Source of the DNA: Bradyrhizobium sp. C9
GTDB lineage: Bacteria; Pseudomonadota; Alphaproteobacteria; Rhizobiales; Xanthobacteraceae
DNA length: 64,000 bases
Direction: 5' to 3'
Assembly: GCF_002532045.1 (NCBI RefSeq)
Contig: NZ_NWTG01000003.1
Span: 372,001 to 436,000 of the forward strand
Both the position numbers and the translations under genes were made by a program. The notes under the pieces were generated by a model that was not told the DNA's origin, made no database searches, and saw only the letters and a program-made list of their open reading frames with translations. Of the stretch, positions 52,366 to 62,016 are shown piece by piece (position 1 is the first letter of the stretch; the number at the start of each line of letters is the position of its first letter).

Positions 52366-53801
52366 TCGGACAGGCCAGCATCAACCTGACCGCCAACGTG
52401 CTCTCGGCGCTGCTTGGATTGCTCAGCGTGTTCATTTTCACGCGGCTGTTCGCGCCGCATGACTATGGCATCTATCTGCTCGGTGTCGGCTTCGCCTCGG
52501 TCATATCGGTCTTCCTGGTCGGGTGGTTTCGCAACCTGATCCTGAGCGGCCACGCCCGCAACGACGGCACCGACGTCCGCGGCCTGGTCGTGTCGGGTTA
52601 CCTGATCTGCTGCCTCACCGCCCCGATCGCCTATCTGCTGGCCCGCCTCGTCGGCCTCGATGGCGCCGCCGCGCTCGCGGCCGTGGTTCTCGCAATCGCA
52701 ATCGGCCTGTTCGAGCTGACGCAGGATCTGCTGCGGGCACGGCTGAAGGCGCTCTCGGTCATGAAGGCAACGCTGGTCCGCGCGGCCGCCCTGCTCGGCC
52801 TTGGCGTCGTGGTTGCGCTGGTCAGCCCGACCGGCGTGCTGCTGCTGCTCGCGGCCGCCACGGCCTATCTCGTCGCCGTGCTCGTGCAATCGCGCGGCGC
52901 ATGGCGCGGCACCATCGTCAATTTCGACCGGGCCGACCTGCGGTCGCTCGCCCGCACCGGCCTGCCGCTGACCTTGTCGCTGACGCTGCTCGCGATCTCG
53001 AGCGTGACCGACCGTTTCATGATCGCCAACCTGGTCGGCGCCGCAGATGCCGGCAAATATGTTGCGGCGCTCGACCTGGTGCGCCAGACCCTGATGATGC
53101 CGGCGATGAGCATGGCCGCCGCGTTTTTTCCGATGGCCGTGCAGATCCATGCCCGGCAAGGCGACGCCGCGGTCAGGACCCATCTCGCCGATTGCCTCGA
53201 GCTGCTTGCCGGTGTCACGCTGCCGGCCTGTTTCGGCTTCGCGCTGATCGCCCCGCATATCGCCAACATCGTCCTCGGCGCCGACTTCCGCGCGGTTGCC
53301 AGCGAGATCATGCCGGTCATCGCGATCGCCGTGCTGTTCCAGGTACTGACGCAGCAATATCTGCATGCGAGCTTCCTGCTGTCGGGACGCAACTCCTTCT
53401 ACCTGATCAACACCGCCTCGATCATTGCCGCGAATGTGATCCTGTCCTACGTGCTGGTCAGCCTCTATGGCACGATCGGCGCGGCGTGGGCGCGGCTCGG
53501 CGCCGACATCACGGGCTTTGTCTGCGCCCTGATCCTGAGCCGCTTCGCTTTCCGGATTCCGATCTCGCTCGGTCGGCTCGCGCTGATCATGGTCGCCGCG
53601 CTCGCGATGGCGCTCGGCGTCGGCGCGCTCGACCGCGTCCTCGCCCTCGCCGATCTCGCTGCCAGCATCGTGCTGATCGGAGCGGAGCTCGCCGTCTACG
53701 CCGCGCTCTGCTGGTTGTTCGACATCGCGCGGCTGCGCGGCCGGCTGAAGCGGGGCCTCGTCATGTTCCACACCAGATCCGCAAACAGCAACGTTGGATG
53801 A
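52359..53801 (+). CDS. Polysaccharide flippase (Wzx/MATE-like)
   Basis: A 480-residue integral membrane protein with 12-14 helices, no signal peptide, and the opening IGQASINLTANVLSALLGLL. The helices (for example GLPLTLSLTLLAISSVTDRFMIANLVG and SIIAANVILSYVLVSLYGTIGAAWARL) match the MOP-type flippase family, which moves lipid-linked repeat units across the inner membrane. The ATG at 52359 is inside the end of the DUF6492 gene. It supplies the polymerase candidates with substrate. Confidence 0.88.
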   Translation: MLIGQASINLTANVLSALLGLLSVFIFTRLFAPHDYGIYLLGVGFASVISVFLVGWFRNLILSGHARNDGTDVRGLVVSGYLICCLTAPIAYLLARLVGLDGAAALAAVVLAIAIGLFELTQDLLRARLKALSVMKATLVRAAALLGLGVVVALVSPTGVLLLLAAATAYLVAVLVQSRGAWRGTIVNFDRADLRSLARTGLPLTLSLTLLAISSVTDRFMIANLVGAADAGKYVAALDLVRQTLMMPAMSMAAAFFPMAVQIHARQGDAAVRTHLADCLELLAGVTLPACFGFALIAPHIANIVLGADFRAVASEIMPVIAIAVLFQVLTQQYLHASFLLSGRNSFYLINTASIIAANVILSYVLVSLYGTIGAAWARLGADITGFVCALILSRFAFRIPISLGRLALIMVAALAMALGVGALDRVLALADLAASIVLIGAELAVYAALCWLFDIARLRGRLKRGLVMFHTRSANSNVG

Positions 53802-53805
53802 GCCG

Positions 53806-54624
53806 ATGAACAGATCCCTCGCGCTTGCTACGCGTCCCGCCCCGCTCACCGAACTGCCGATGCCCGTCCCCGCTGAAATCCATCCGGAATCACTGCTAGC
53901 CTTGCCGCCCGGCGAAGCCAAGCAGAGCCTGCTCACGGTTCACAGCATCCTCGAGGCCCGGCTGCCGGCCGGTCCGCTCGCGATTTACGAAGCCGGCGGC
54001 GGCTCGACCAGCTATCTGCCGCTCGGCGTGCTGCGCCGTTCGCATGTGACCGTCGTCGACATCGACGCCGATCAGATCCGCAACAACAGCTATGCGCAGG
54101 AAGCCATCCTGGGCGACATCCAGACCCATCGCTTCCCGCCGCAGCAGCGTTTCGACCTGATCATCTGCTACAACGTCATCGAGCACGTCCCCGATGTGGA
54201 GGCCGTGCTGAGCGGGTTCTGCGAGGCGCTGAAGCCGAACGGGCTGCTGCTGATCGGTGCACCGAACCCGAAGTCGCTGTCGGGCATCGTCACGAAATAC
54301 TCCCCGCACTGGTTTCACGTCTGGTTCTACCGCCATGTGCGCGGCGAGAAGCACGCCGGACTGCCGGGCGAGGCGCCGTTCCCAACCCATTTCCATCCGC
54401 TGGTGACCCTCGGCAGCCTCGAGGCGTTTGCGGCCGGCCGCGGGCTGCAGGTGATCTACCGCAAGAAATACGAAAGCCCGCGCTATCCCGAGATGCGCCG
54501 GCGCAAGCCGCTGCTCGCCGCGCTGATCGACGCGGCAGCGAAGACGATGAACGCGTTGCTGCCGGGCAAGATCGACGTCCGGCACGGCGACTACCACGTG
54601 ATCTTGCGGAAGCTTGGCTCATGA
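53806..54624 (+). CDS. SAM-dependent methyltransferase
   Basis: A 272-residue class I methyltransferase. Motif I is YEAGGGSTSYLPLG (about residues 62-75), the acidic end VTVVDIDADQI, and motif IV is FDLIICYNVIEHVPDVE. Likely targets in this cluster are sugar hydroxyls or lipid-linked glycan ends (inference). The start at 53806 follows the flippase stop after 4 bases; a TTG at 53794 could extend it by four residues. It overlaps the deacetylase gene by four bases. Confidence 0.87.
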   Translation: MNRSLALATRPAPLTELPMPVPAEIHPESLLALPPGEAKQSLLTVHSILEARLPAGPLAIYEAGGGSTSYLPLGVLRRSHVTVVDIDADQIRNNSYAQEAILGDIQTHRFPPQQRFDLIICYNVIEHVPDVEAVLSGFCEALKPNGLLLIGAPNPKSLSGIVTKYSPHWFHVWFYRHVRGEKHAGLPGEAPFPTHFHPLVTLGSLEAFAAGRGLQVIYRKKYESPRYPEMRRRKPLLAALIDAAAKTMNALLPGKIDVRHGDYHVILRKLGS

Positions 54625-55373
54625 ACGCATTGTGGTCGGAAGCCAGGGTCAAGGTCAGCCACCGGCTGGCGATGCATGTGCAGGTCGAGCGATTCCGCCT
54701 GAACAATGCCACGCCGATGGTGACCTTCACCTTTGACGATCTGCCAAAGAGCGCGGCGACGTTCGGCGCCGACATCCTGGAGTCCTACGGCGCCCGCGGC
54801 ACGTTCTACGTATCGGGCGGACTGGTTGGATTGGACGCACCGGACTGGATCAGCGGCAGCGCCGACGACGTCGTCTCGCTGCATCGCCGTGGCCATGAGG
54901 TCGGCTGCCACACGTTCTCGCACCGCCGCGCCTGCGATCTCGACGAGACCTCGCTGGCCGCGGAGATCGCGCGCAACCGGACCTATTTCCATTCGCTCGA
55001 CCCGACCATGCCGGTCGAGAGCTTCGCCTACCCGTTCGGCTACGGCTCCTACGCGCGGAAGCACCAGTTGAGGTCCGAATTCCGCACCTGCCGCAGCATC
55101 GTGCCCGGCGTGAACAGCGGCGAGGTCGACCTGCAATTCCTCCGCGCCATGCCGCTGATCGACCGCCAGATGTCCCGCGACCGGATCGACATGGCCTTCG
55201 CCGAGACGGCAAACGTGAACGGCTGGTTAATTTTCTACAGCCACGACGTTGCCGAGGCACCGAGCCTCTATGGCTGCACGCCTGATCTGATGACCTACGC
55301 GCTGGAGGCGGCGGCGCGGCGCCATGTCCCGGTGCTGACCATGGCGGAGGCGTTCCGATGCGCCCGCGCTTAA
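54621..55373 (+). CDS. Polysaccharide deacetylase (NodB-type)
   Basis: A 250-residue enzyme. Motif 1 TFTFDD (Asp39, Asp40) and motif 2 HTFSH (His97, His101) give the metal triad of the NodB fold; a later FAYPFGYGSYA is motif 3. No signal peptide is clear, so it may act in the cytoplasm on a lipid-linked sugar or be exported otherwise. It removes acetyl groups from N-acetylated sugars in the glycan. Coupled to the methyltransferase by an ATGA overlap. Confidence 0.9.
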   Translation: MNALWSEARVKVSHRLAMHVQVERFRLNNATPMVTFTFDDLPKSAATFGADILESYGARGTFYVSGGLVGLDAPDWISGSADDVVSLHRRGHEVGCHTFSHRRACDLDETSLAAEIARNRTYFHSLDPTMPVESFAYPFGYGSYARKHQLRSEFRTCRSIVPGVNSGEVDLQFLRAMPLIDRQMSRDRIDMAFAETANVNGWLIFYSHDVAEAPSLYGCTPDLMTYALEAAARRHVPVLTMAEAFRCARA

Positions 55374-55526
55374 ACCCTTTGTTTGCCTTTCTGGTGAATA
55401 GTCGGCGAATGAGTATGGTTAATTTTTCGTGTTGCGTGTTTGTCGCGTCGTCTCGTGCGCGTTGCGTGGCCCGAAAGAGTGCTCCTCAGCCGATGCGTGC
55501 GGCCATTCAGACGGAAGCTGGGGTCG

Positions 55527-57845
55527 ATGCTTAGCTATGACCAGCCGATCAACCGGGCCAAGCCGGAGCCGCGCCGGGCCGCAATCCCGGCCGGCTTCAA
55601 CCTGCTCGAGCTGGTCCGCCTGTTGTGGGCGCGCAAGGTCGCGATCGTCTCAGCCGCGCTGCTCTGCGCCTGCATCGCGGTCGCGATCGGCAAGAGCCTG
55701 ACACCGAAATATACCGCCGGCGCCCAGCTCTATGTCGATCCGCGCGAGCTGCAGCTGGTCGAGCGCGAGCTGACCCCGCGCGCCCAGGATGTCTCCGGCC
55801 TCGCGATGGTGGTCGAGAGCCAGTCGCGCCTGATCACGTCAAACAATGTGCTGCTGCAGGTGATCCGCGACACCGATTTGGTGAAGGATCCCGAGTTCGG
55901 CGGCGGCGCCGCGAGCCGCGGCCTGCTCGCCGCGCTGCTCGGCCTGTTCGGCATCGAGCCGCGCACGACGGCGGAGCAGCAACAGCAGATCGAGATGACC
56001 ACGCTCGACACGCTGAACCGGCATATCAACGTCAAGAAGACCGATCGCACCTTCATCGTCGACATCGACGTGTGGTCGCACGATCCGGTCAAGGCGGCGA
56101 TGCTCGCCAACGCCATCGCCAAGGCCTATCTCACCGAGTCCAAGCAGTCGCAGGCCGAGGCCGCGCGGCGCGCCACCCGCGACCTGTCCGGCCGGCTGAA
56201 GGAGCTGCAGCAGCGCCTGCGCAACGCCGAAGAGACGCTCGCGACCTACAAGGCGCAGAACAACTTCGTCGGCTCGCAGGACAACCTGCTCACCGACCAG
56301 CAGCTCTCGGTCGGCAACCAGCGACTGGCCGCGGCGCGCGCGCTCACGCTCGATGCGCAGGCCAAGTATGACCAGATCGAAGCCAGCCGCCGCGGTGCGA
56401 TGGACGCGGGCGCGACCGCCGAAGCGCTGCAGTCGCCGACCATCGCCAATCTGCGCTCGCAATATGCCGATGCCAAGAAGCGCCAGGCCGAGCTGCAGGG
56501 CGAGCTCGGGCCGCGCCATCCGGCGCTGCGCCAGGTCGAGCAGCAGGTCGAGGACCTGCGCCGGACCATCAAGGAGGAGATCGACCGCTTTGCGGTATCC
56601 GCCAAGAACGATCTGACCCGGGCGCGCGACTATGAAGCCTCGCTCAACAAGGCGCTCGACGTTCAGAAGCACCAGAGCGTGCAGATGAGCCAGGCATCGG
56701 TGCGGCTGCGCGAGCTTGAGCGCGAGGTCGATGCCAGCCGCGACGTCTATCAGTCCTTCCTGAAGCGCTCGCGCGAGACCGAGGAGCAGGAGAGCCTCAA
56801 CACCTCGAGCGCGCGCGTGATCGGCGATGCGACGATCCCGCAGCAGCGCACGTTCCCGCCGCCGATGACCTTGCTCGGGATGATCGGCTTCATGTTCGGC
56901 GGGCTTGCCGCAGCAGCCTGGATCGTTGCGGCCGGCCAGCTGGCGCCCGGGGCCGATCCGATCCGTCCCAGGGTCCAGCCGAAACAGGATGCCGCACCGG
57001 AGCGGCAGCCCGTCATCGCCAAGGCCAAGCCGCCCGTGCAAACACCGCCCGCGGTGCAGCCGGCTGCCGCGCTCATCGACCAGCCCGTGATCGAGAAGCC
57101 GCTGATCGCCGAGCTGCAGGAATCCGACGTCATGCGCACGCTCGGCGGCATCCTGACCGGCGACAATCCCGCCGACGTCACGCGCTTCGGCTGGCCGACG
57201 CTGCGGACCAGTTCCGCACTGGGGCCGTTCTCCAACACGATGCGGCAGATCCATGCGGCGCTGGCGACCGGCGCCGGCCCGGAGACTGTCCCTGTGCTGG
57301 CCGTGATCGGCACCGCCGACGATCCCGACCGCAGCGTTGTCGCGCTCAACATCGCGCTCGTCGCCGCGCGCGACGGCGCCCGCGTCCTGCTGATCGACGC
57401 CGACGCTGCCGTCCACGCCCTGACCGACAGAGTTGCGCATCCCGTCCAGAGCCGGCCGAGCCGGCTCGACTGGCTCACCATCGGCAGCAAGGCGTCCCGC
57501 GCCATCAATACCGCAAACGGCATTGCCATCCTGCCGGCGATCCAGGGCCATCCCGCCAAGGCCAGCGAGGCGATCCAGAAGGCGATCGCGCAGGCGCGCT
57601 CCGCCGGCGGCCATGACCTCGTGATCCTGGATGGGCCGCCGATGCCGTGGGGTGCGGATGAACGGCAGCTGTTCGACATGGCCGACGCGATAATCGCGGC
57701 GCTGCCGGTGGATCGCGACATCAACGCGTCGATGGAAGACATCATCACCGCGCTCGGCGGCGCCGAGCGCAAGCTCGCCGGTGTCGTTGTCAACGAACTC
57801 CGGTCCACCGTCGCAAGTCCGCAACGCGACAAGCAGTATGCGTGA
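55527..57845 (+). CDS. Wzz/Wzc-like chain-length protein with a degenerate BY-kinase domain
   Basis: A 772-residue protein. The N-terminal Wzz domain has LLELVRLLWARKVAIVSAALLC as first helix and a long coiled-coil periplasmic part (about 200-430). A second helix lies near PPMTLLGMIGFMFGGLAAAAW (about 455-475). The C-terminal P-loop-like domain (about 590-740) retains the Walker A' strand VLLIDAD but replaces the GEGKS of the usual Walker A by DPDRS, so the catalytic Lys is missing. No Tyr cluster is seen at the end. It may regulate chain length without kinase activity. Confidence 0.85.
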   Translation: MLSYDQPINRAKPEPRRAAIPAGFNLLELVRLLWARKVAIVSAALLCACIAVAIGKSLTPKYTAGAQLYVDPRELQLVERELTPRAQDVSGLAMVVESQSRLITSNNVLLQVIRDTDLVKDPEFGGGAASRGLLAALLGLFGIEPRTTAEQQQQIEMTTLDTLNRHINVKKTDRTFIVDIDVWSHDPVKAAMLANAIAKAYLTESKQSQAEAARRATRDLSGRLKELQQRLRNAEETLATYKAQNNFVGSQDNLLTDQQLSVGNQRLAAARALTLDAQAKYDQIEASRRGAMDAGATAEALQSPTIANLRSQYADAKKRQAELQGELGPRHPALRQVEQQVEDLRRTIKEEIDRFAVSAKNDLTRARDYEASLNKALDVQKHQSVQMSQASVRLRELEREVDASRDVYQSFLKRSRETEEQESLNTSSARVIGDATIPQQRTFPPPMTLLGMIGFMFGGLAAAAWIVAAGQLAPGADPIRPRVQPKQDAAPERQPVIAKAKPPVQTPPAVQPAAALIDQPVIEKPLIAELQESDVMRTLGGILTGDNPADVTRFGWPTLRTSSALGPFSNTMRQIHAALATGAGPETVPVLAVIGTADDPDRSVVALNIALVAARDGARVLLIDADAAVHALTDRVAHPVQSRPSRLDWLTIGSKASRAINTANGIAILPAIQGHPAKASEAIQKAIAQARSAGGHDLVILDGPPMPWGADERQLFDMADAIIAALPVDRDINASMEDIITALGGAERKLAGVVVNELRSTVASPQRDKQYA

Positions 57846-57909
57846 GCGACGCGCCAGCGTGCTGCGTTCTGGCGTGCTGCTACGACAGCGATCGCGAGTT
57901 GACCCTCCA

Positions 57910-59016
57910 ATGGCCCGGCTATCGATCCCCGCCATCATCGCCACCGCTTTCATTCTGCTGTCCGTCGCCGCGCGGGCCTGCCCTGCCCTGATCGAGGGCG
58001 TTGCCCCGGACCGGATCAAGGCCTTGTCGCGCGGCGTCAATGCCGATGGCTGGATCGTCGATCCACGGTCGGCACCGCCGCGCAGCCTGCTGCTTGAACT
58101 GCGCAAGGCCGGCCTGACCCACATCCGGCTGCCGGTGCCCGCCGACTTCGTCATGCCGCGCTTCGCCACCAAGGCGGAGATCGACAGCCGGCTGCAAACC
58201 GTCGATGCCGCGCTAAAGACCCTGCTCGGACTCGGGTTTGCCGTGTCGATCGACCTGCATTCGGGCCAGCACTTCAACCCGCTGCACAAGGACGACCCGC
58301 CCGGCGCGATGGCCGAGATGAAGAGCGCCTGGACCGGGCTCGCGCAGGTCATGCGGCGCTATCCTTCCGATCGGGTCTTTGCGGAACTGCTGAACGAGCC
58401 TGACGTCGATGCCGCGCAGTGGCAGCGCGAGGTCCGGGAACTGGCCGGCTTCATTCGCCAATTGCTGCCGCAGACCACGCTGATCACGGGTCCAGTCAAC
58501 TGGCAGCGCGCGGACTCGCTGCCGGGCTTCACGCCGCTCGACGATCCGAACGTCGTCTACGCCATCCACTTCTACGACCCGATGGTATTCACCCATCAGG
58601 CCCATTGGGATCGGAACGAGCCGCTCCACGACGTCGTCGGACTACCCTATCCAATCCGTGCCGACGATCCGAAGGTTGAGAAGTTGCGGGAGCAGCTGAC
58701 CGCGCTGGACAAGCCCAAGGCGCTTGCGATGGTCGACCGCGCCATCCAGGGCCGCAGCATCGACCAATGGCTCGAGCCCGCGGCTGCCTGGCAGCGGCAG
58801 TATTCCCGCCCCATTGTCATCAATGAGTTCGGGGTGCTAAAGGCCGGCGCGCCGCGCGACAGCCGGTTACGCTGGCTCGCCGGCGTCACGACCTACGCCC
58901 GGCAGCAGTGCTGGGGCTGGACCCATTGGGAACTGTCGCAGGGCTTTGGCCTGGCCGACGCCGTCACCGGCAAGGCCGACCGCGACGTGCTGAACGCGCT
59001 GCTCGGGAGCCGCTGA
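57910..59016 (+). CDS. Exported GH5-like glycoside hydrolase
   Basis: A 368-residue exported (beta/alpha)8 hydrolase. Signal peptide MARLSIPAIIATAFILLSVAARA; then the acid/base Glu163 in FAELLNEPD and the nucleophile Glu306 in PIVINEFGVL, the pattern of family 5 (cellulase-like) enzymes. The final WGWTHWELSQGFGL is also typical. The ATG at 57910 starts the signal peptide. It may trim the exported glycan or release it, like the GH26-like enzyme at the other end of the cluster. Confidence 0.85.
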   Translation: MARLSIPAIIATAFILLSVAARACPALIEGVAPDRIKALSRGVNADGWIVDPRSAPPRSLLLELRKAGLTHIRLPVPADFVMPRFATKAEIDSRLQTVDAALKTLLGLGFAVSIDLHSGQHFNPLHKDDPPGAMAEMKSAWTGLAQVMRRYPSDRVFAELLNEPDVDAAQWQREVRELAGFIRQLLPQTTLITGPVNWQRADSLPGFTPLDDPNVVYAIHFYDPMVFTHQAHWDRNEPLHDVVGLPYPIRADDPKVEKLREQLTALDKPKALAMVDRAIQGRSIDQWLEPAAAWQRQYSRPIVINEFGVLKAGAPRDSRLRWLAGVTTYARQQCWGWTHWELSQGFGLADAVTGKADRDVLNALLGSR

Positions 59017-59108
59017 CCGATCTGGTTAACCGGTTCTTACACAATGCGCGGCTAGATCGGCGATGCGGGTGTGGCACGCCACACATCCGGTCATTTAGGT
59101 CAGAGCCT

Positions 59109-60611
59109 GTGCGAGCAGACATAGCCCCGCGGCCGCTGTTGGCCGGCGACCTCGTTCCTGCGCTCGGCATCGCCGTGGCATCGATCGCTTTCGCGCCGAT
59201 CATGCAGGCGGCCAATGCAGGGCTCGCGATCGTCGTCGAAAGCCTGATCGGCTGCGCCATCGTGCTCGCGGCGCCGGCTTACGCGCCGTCGATTGCCATC
59301 TTCATCATCTTCTTCCAGAACCTGTTCGTCTCGATCCTGTCGTCCTACATCACGACCGAGCAGGAGATGGATTTCGTCAAGGGCTACAATTTCCTGATCT
59401 GCGCGGTGATGTGGCTGGTGACGCTGGCACTGTACCTGCTGCGCGAGCGCAAGCACTCGCCCGAGATCGACCGGATCATGCATTGGGGGCTGATGACCCT
59501 CGCGGTCGTAGGGGTGTATTTCCTGCTCGGCGCGACACAGGACGCGCATGCGGCCCTCGTCTATCTGCGCAACATCGCATTTCCGCTGTTCCTGTTTCAG
59601 CTCTCGCTGCTGACGGCCGCAACCTTCGAGATCCGCATCACGCCGTTCCTGGTGACCGTCGCCACAATGCTGATCGTCTGCGGCTATGTCGAACTGCTGT
59701 TTCGCGATTTCTGGCTCGAGATCACCAACGGCTACACGTTCTGGCACTTCGACGAGCTGAAGGCGACCCGCTCCGGAGCCTGGGAAGCCCAGATGCGCCA
59801 AACCGGAAATGTCCCGGTGGATCTGATCGACCGCTTCCGTTTCAGCTTTCTCAACAGCCCGCTGTTCGAGGATCTCGGACTGTCGTCGATCCTGCGCATC
59901 TTCGGACCGAACATGAGCCCGATCAGTTTCGGCTACGGGATCGCCTTTTCCATCCTGTTCCTGTTTGCGGTCGGATATCGCTGGCTGGCGCTGATCGCGA
60001 TCCCGTTGCTGATCTTCTGCAGCGTGAAGGGCGCGCTCATCCTGGTCATCTTCGTGGCCCTGGCCTGGACAGCGACCTGGCTGCTCGGCGCCACCATCAC
60101 CCTTGCCGTCGCGCTGGTCGGACTCGTGGTGTACGCCATCGCCGCGATCCACATCGGGCTCCAGATCGGCGACTTTCACGTGATCGGCTTCATGGGCGGC
60201 TGGGATGGATTCCTGCACAATCCGATCGGCCGCGGCCTCGGCGTCGGCGGCAATCTCTCCGAAGGTTACTTCTCGATCGACTGGGACGCCGCGCAAGCGG
60301 CCGGCACCATGGACGGCGCGGTGGAGAGCGCCGTCGGGGTCCTGCTCTACCAGATGGGCATCGGCGCAGTGGTGCCGCTCGGCTTCTTCTTTGCGGTGGC
60401 GCTGAAGGCCTGGCGCCTCTACGCCTCGTCGGGAATCCTCATCCAGGGGCTCGCTGCGTTCGGCACGATGGTCGTGCTGGTGAACGGCATCTTCCAGGAA
60501 GAAGCGCTGTTTGCGCCGCCGGCGCTCGGGTTGTTGCTGTGCCTGACCGGCCTCGTGCTCGGTCATCATTTGCGCACGCGAGGCGACGATCTGACCACCT
60601 TCGGCGGATAG
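59109..60611 (+). CDS. Membrane polymerase/ligase-like protein, candidate 2
   Basis: A 500-residue integral membrane protein with about 12 helices. It lacks the exact HNGYL motif of candidate 1, but the late periplasmic loop with HNPIGRGLGVGGNLSEGYFSIDWDAAQAAG resembles the N-x-x-G-x-G-x-G loop of O-antigen polymerases. The start is a GTG at 59109, chosen because the following residues begin the first helix; the frame is open to 58908 inside the GH5 gene. Possibly a second polymerase or the glycan ligase. Confidence 0.7.
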   Translation: MRADIAPRPLLAGDLVPALGIAVASIAFAPIMQAANAGLAIVVESLIGCAIVLAAPAYAPSIAIFIIFFQNLFVSILSSYITTEQEMDFVKGYNFLICAVMWLVTLALYLLRERKHSPEIDRIMHWGLMTLAVVGVYFLLGATQDAHAALVYLRNIAFPLFLFQLSLLTAATFEIRITPFLVTVATMLIVCGYVELLFRDFWLEITNGYTFWHFDELKATRSGAWEAQMRQTGNVPVDLIDRFRFSFLNSPLFEDLGLSSILRIFGPNMSPISFGYGIAFSILFLFAVGYRWLALIAIPLLIFCSVKGALILVIFVALAWTATWLLGATITLAVALVGLVVYAIAAIHIGLQIGDFHVIGFMGGWDGFLHNPIGRGLGVGGNLSEGYFSIDWDAAQAAGTMDGAVESAVGVLLYQMGIGAVVPLGFFFAVALKAWRLYASSGILIQGLAAFGTMVVLVNGIFQEEALFAPPALGLLLCLTGLVLGHHLRTRGDDLTTFGG

Positions 60612-60669
60612 CACATGGCACGCGAAAAGCCTGGCCGCAGCGCGACCGGGCTCTCCTCGGCGTGCGTTG

Positions 60670-61269
60670 TCAGAGCGGCTTGATCTGTACCTTGCGGAAC
60701 TTGACCACGCCCGAACCGTACTGAAGCGCGATGTAGCCGCTGGCGTGCTTGGAATCCTGTGCGTCGACGGTCTTCTGGCCGTTCAGCGTCACGACGAAAT
60801 GCGGGCCCTGCGCCGTGATCTCGTAGACGTTCCATTTGCCGGCCGCCTTCGGCATCGGATCGACCTTGCCGACGTCGACGATCGCGCCGGTGCCGTAGGT
60901 CGGATCGGGCCGCTTGTCGAAGATGTTGACCTCGTAGCAGACCTTGGAGTCGATCACCTTGTTGCCTTCGCAGCGGATGAAGACGCCGCTGTTGGCGTCC
61001 TCGTCGGTCCAGAACTCCGCGCGGATCTGGAAATCCTTGTATTGGGTCTTGCTGACGAGATAGGAGAGATCCTTGCCGTCGAGCTTGTCGGCGACCAGCG
61101 CGCCGTCCTTCATGGCCCAATTGGCCTTGCCGACCTCGTCCCAGTCGCCCTTCCTGGAGCTGTCGAGCAGCGTGACCCAGCCGTCATCGCCCGATGCGGC
61201 GGTGGAGAATTGCAGCGCGGCCGCACCGATCACGAGTCCCGCCGCCAGTATCGACAGTTGCTTCTTCAA
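60670..61269 (-). CDS. Exported DUF1080 (3-keto-disaccharide-hydrolase-like) protein
   Basis: A 199-residue protein. It starts at a TTG with GGGAGG upstream. Signal peptide LSILAAGLVIGAAALQF; then a jelly-roll domain with GWVTLLDSSRKGDWDEV, DANSGVFIRCEG, VCYEVNIFDKRPDPTYGTGAI and a last strand VVKFRKVQIKPL. DUF1080 domains bind or cleave 3-keto sugars. No enzyme partner is nearby. It lies just after the polysaccharide cluster. Confidence 0.87.
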   Translation of the reverse strand: MKKQLSILAAGLVIGAAALQFSTAASGDDGWVTLLDSSRKGDWDEVGKANWAMKDGALVADKLDGKDLSYLVSKTQYKDFQIRAEFWTDEDANSGVFIRCEGNKVIDSKVCYEVNIFDKRPDPTYGTGAIVDVGKVDPMPKAAGKWNVYEITAQGPHFVVTLNGQKTVDAQDSKHASGYIALQYGSGVVKFRKVQIKPL

Positions 61270-61488
61270 GGTTATCCTCCCGTCTTTTGTTTGGCGCGCA
61301 ACCTATCATCGTCCGCAGCGTCGTAAATGCGTTTTTCATATTGCAACTGCGTTGTGTCACGACCCGATGCCGCAATCTTGAGAGCAGACATGCGCGAGTG
61401 CGTCTTGTCCGGCGCAAGCGAGAACGACTAGCATCACGCGATATACGGGCGCGGCAGTCGCCCGAACGAACTCACTTGGGAGAGTGCG

Positions 61489-61959
61489 ATGACGGCGTCG
61501 AACCGGTCCTGGCGATACCTGATGATGTCGCTGGCCCTTGCCGGCACGCTGAGCGTCAGCTCCGCGGCAGAACTCAATCCGGCCGCCGTCACCTACAAGC
61601 TGCCGGACCAGATTCCCTGGAGCCCGGTCGACGCGCGCGGCGCGCAGAATGCCGTCGTGGTCGGCGATCCCTCGAAGCCCGGCTTCTACATGGTCTACAC
61701 CAAATGGACCAAGGGCAATCATTTCAGCCGCCCGCATTTCCACCCGAACGACCGCTACATCGTCGTGCTCAAGGGCACCTGGTGGGTCGGCTCGGGTCCG
61801 AAATTCGATCCCGATCACGGCACTGTCGCAATGCCGGCGGGAAGCTTCGTCACCCATTTCGGCAAGCAGGTGCATTGGGACGGCGCCAAGGATGAGGACG
61901 CCGTGCTGCTGATCATGGGCGAAGGCCCGGCCACTGCGACCGAGGTGGAACAGAAGTAG
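61489..61959 (+). CDS. Exported cupin-domain protein
   Basis: A 156-residue protein. Signal peptide MTASNRSWRYLMMSLALAGT ending near SAA; one cupin domain with PHFHPNDRYIVVLKGTWWVGSG (metal-type His pair) and FVTHFGKQVHWDGAKDEDA. GGAGAG precedes the ATG. Substrate unknown; single cupins may be dioxygenases, isomerases or binders. No clear neighbours share its role. Confidence 0.82.
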   Translation: MTASNRSWRYLMMSLALAGTLSVSSAAELNPAAVTYKLPDQIPWSPVDARGAQNAVVVGDPSKPGFYMVYTKWTKGNHFSRPHFHPNDRYIVVLKGTWWVGSGPKFDPDHGTVAMPAGSFVTHFGKQVHWDGAKDEDAVLLIMGEGPATATEVEQK

Positions 61960-62016
61960 CCGCGTTGCGCGAGGCGGGGGCGATGCTATCATCCGGGCGC
62001 TGAGGAAGAGCCTTCG

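Noticed and set aside
55839..58352. A very long minus-strand frame over the Wzc-like and GH5-like genes
   Set aside because: It spans two real plus-strand genes with known motifs and has no family features.
48660..59030. GGTTAA motifs repeated in the polysaccharide cluster as a common operator or CtrA site
   Set aside because: The motif is six bases long and the paired TTAA-N7-TTAA form of CtrA sites was not found.
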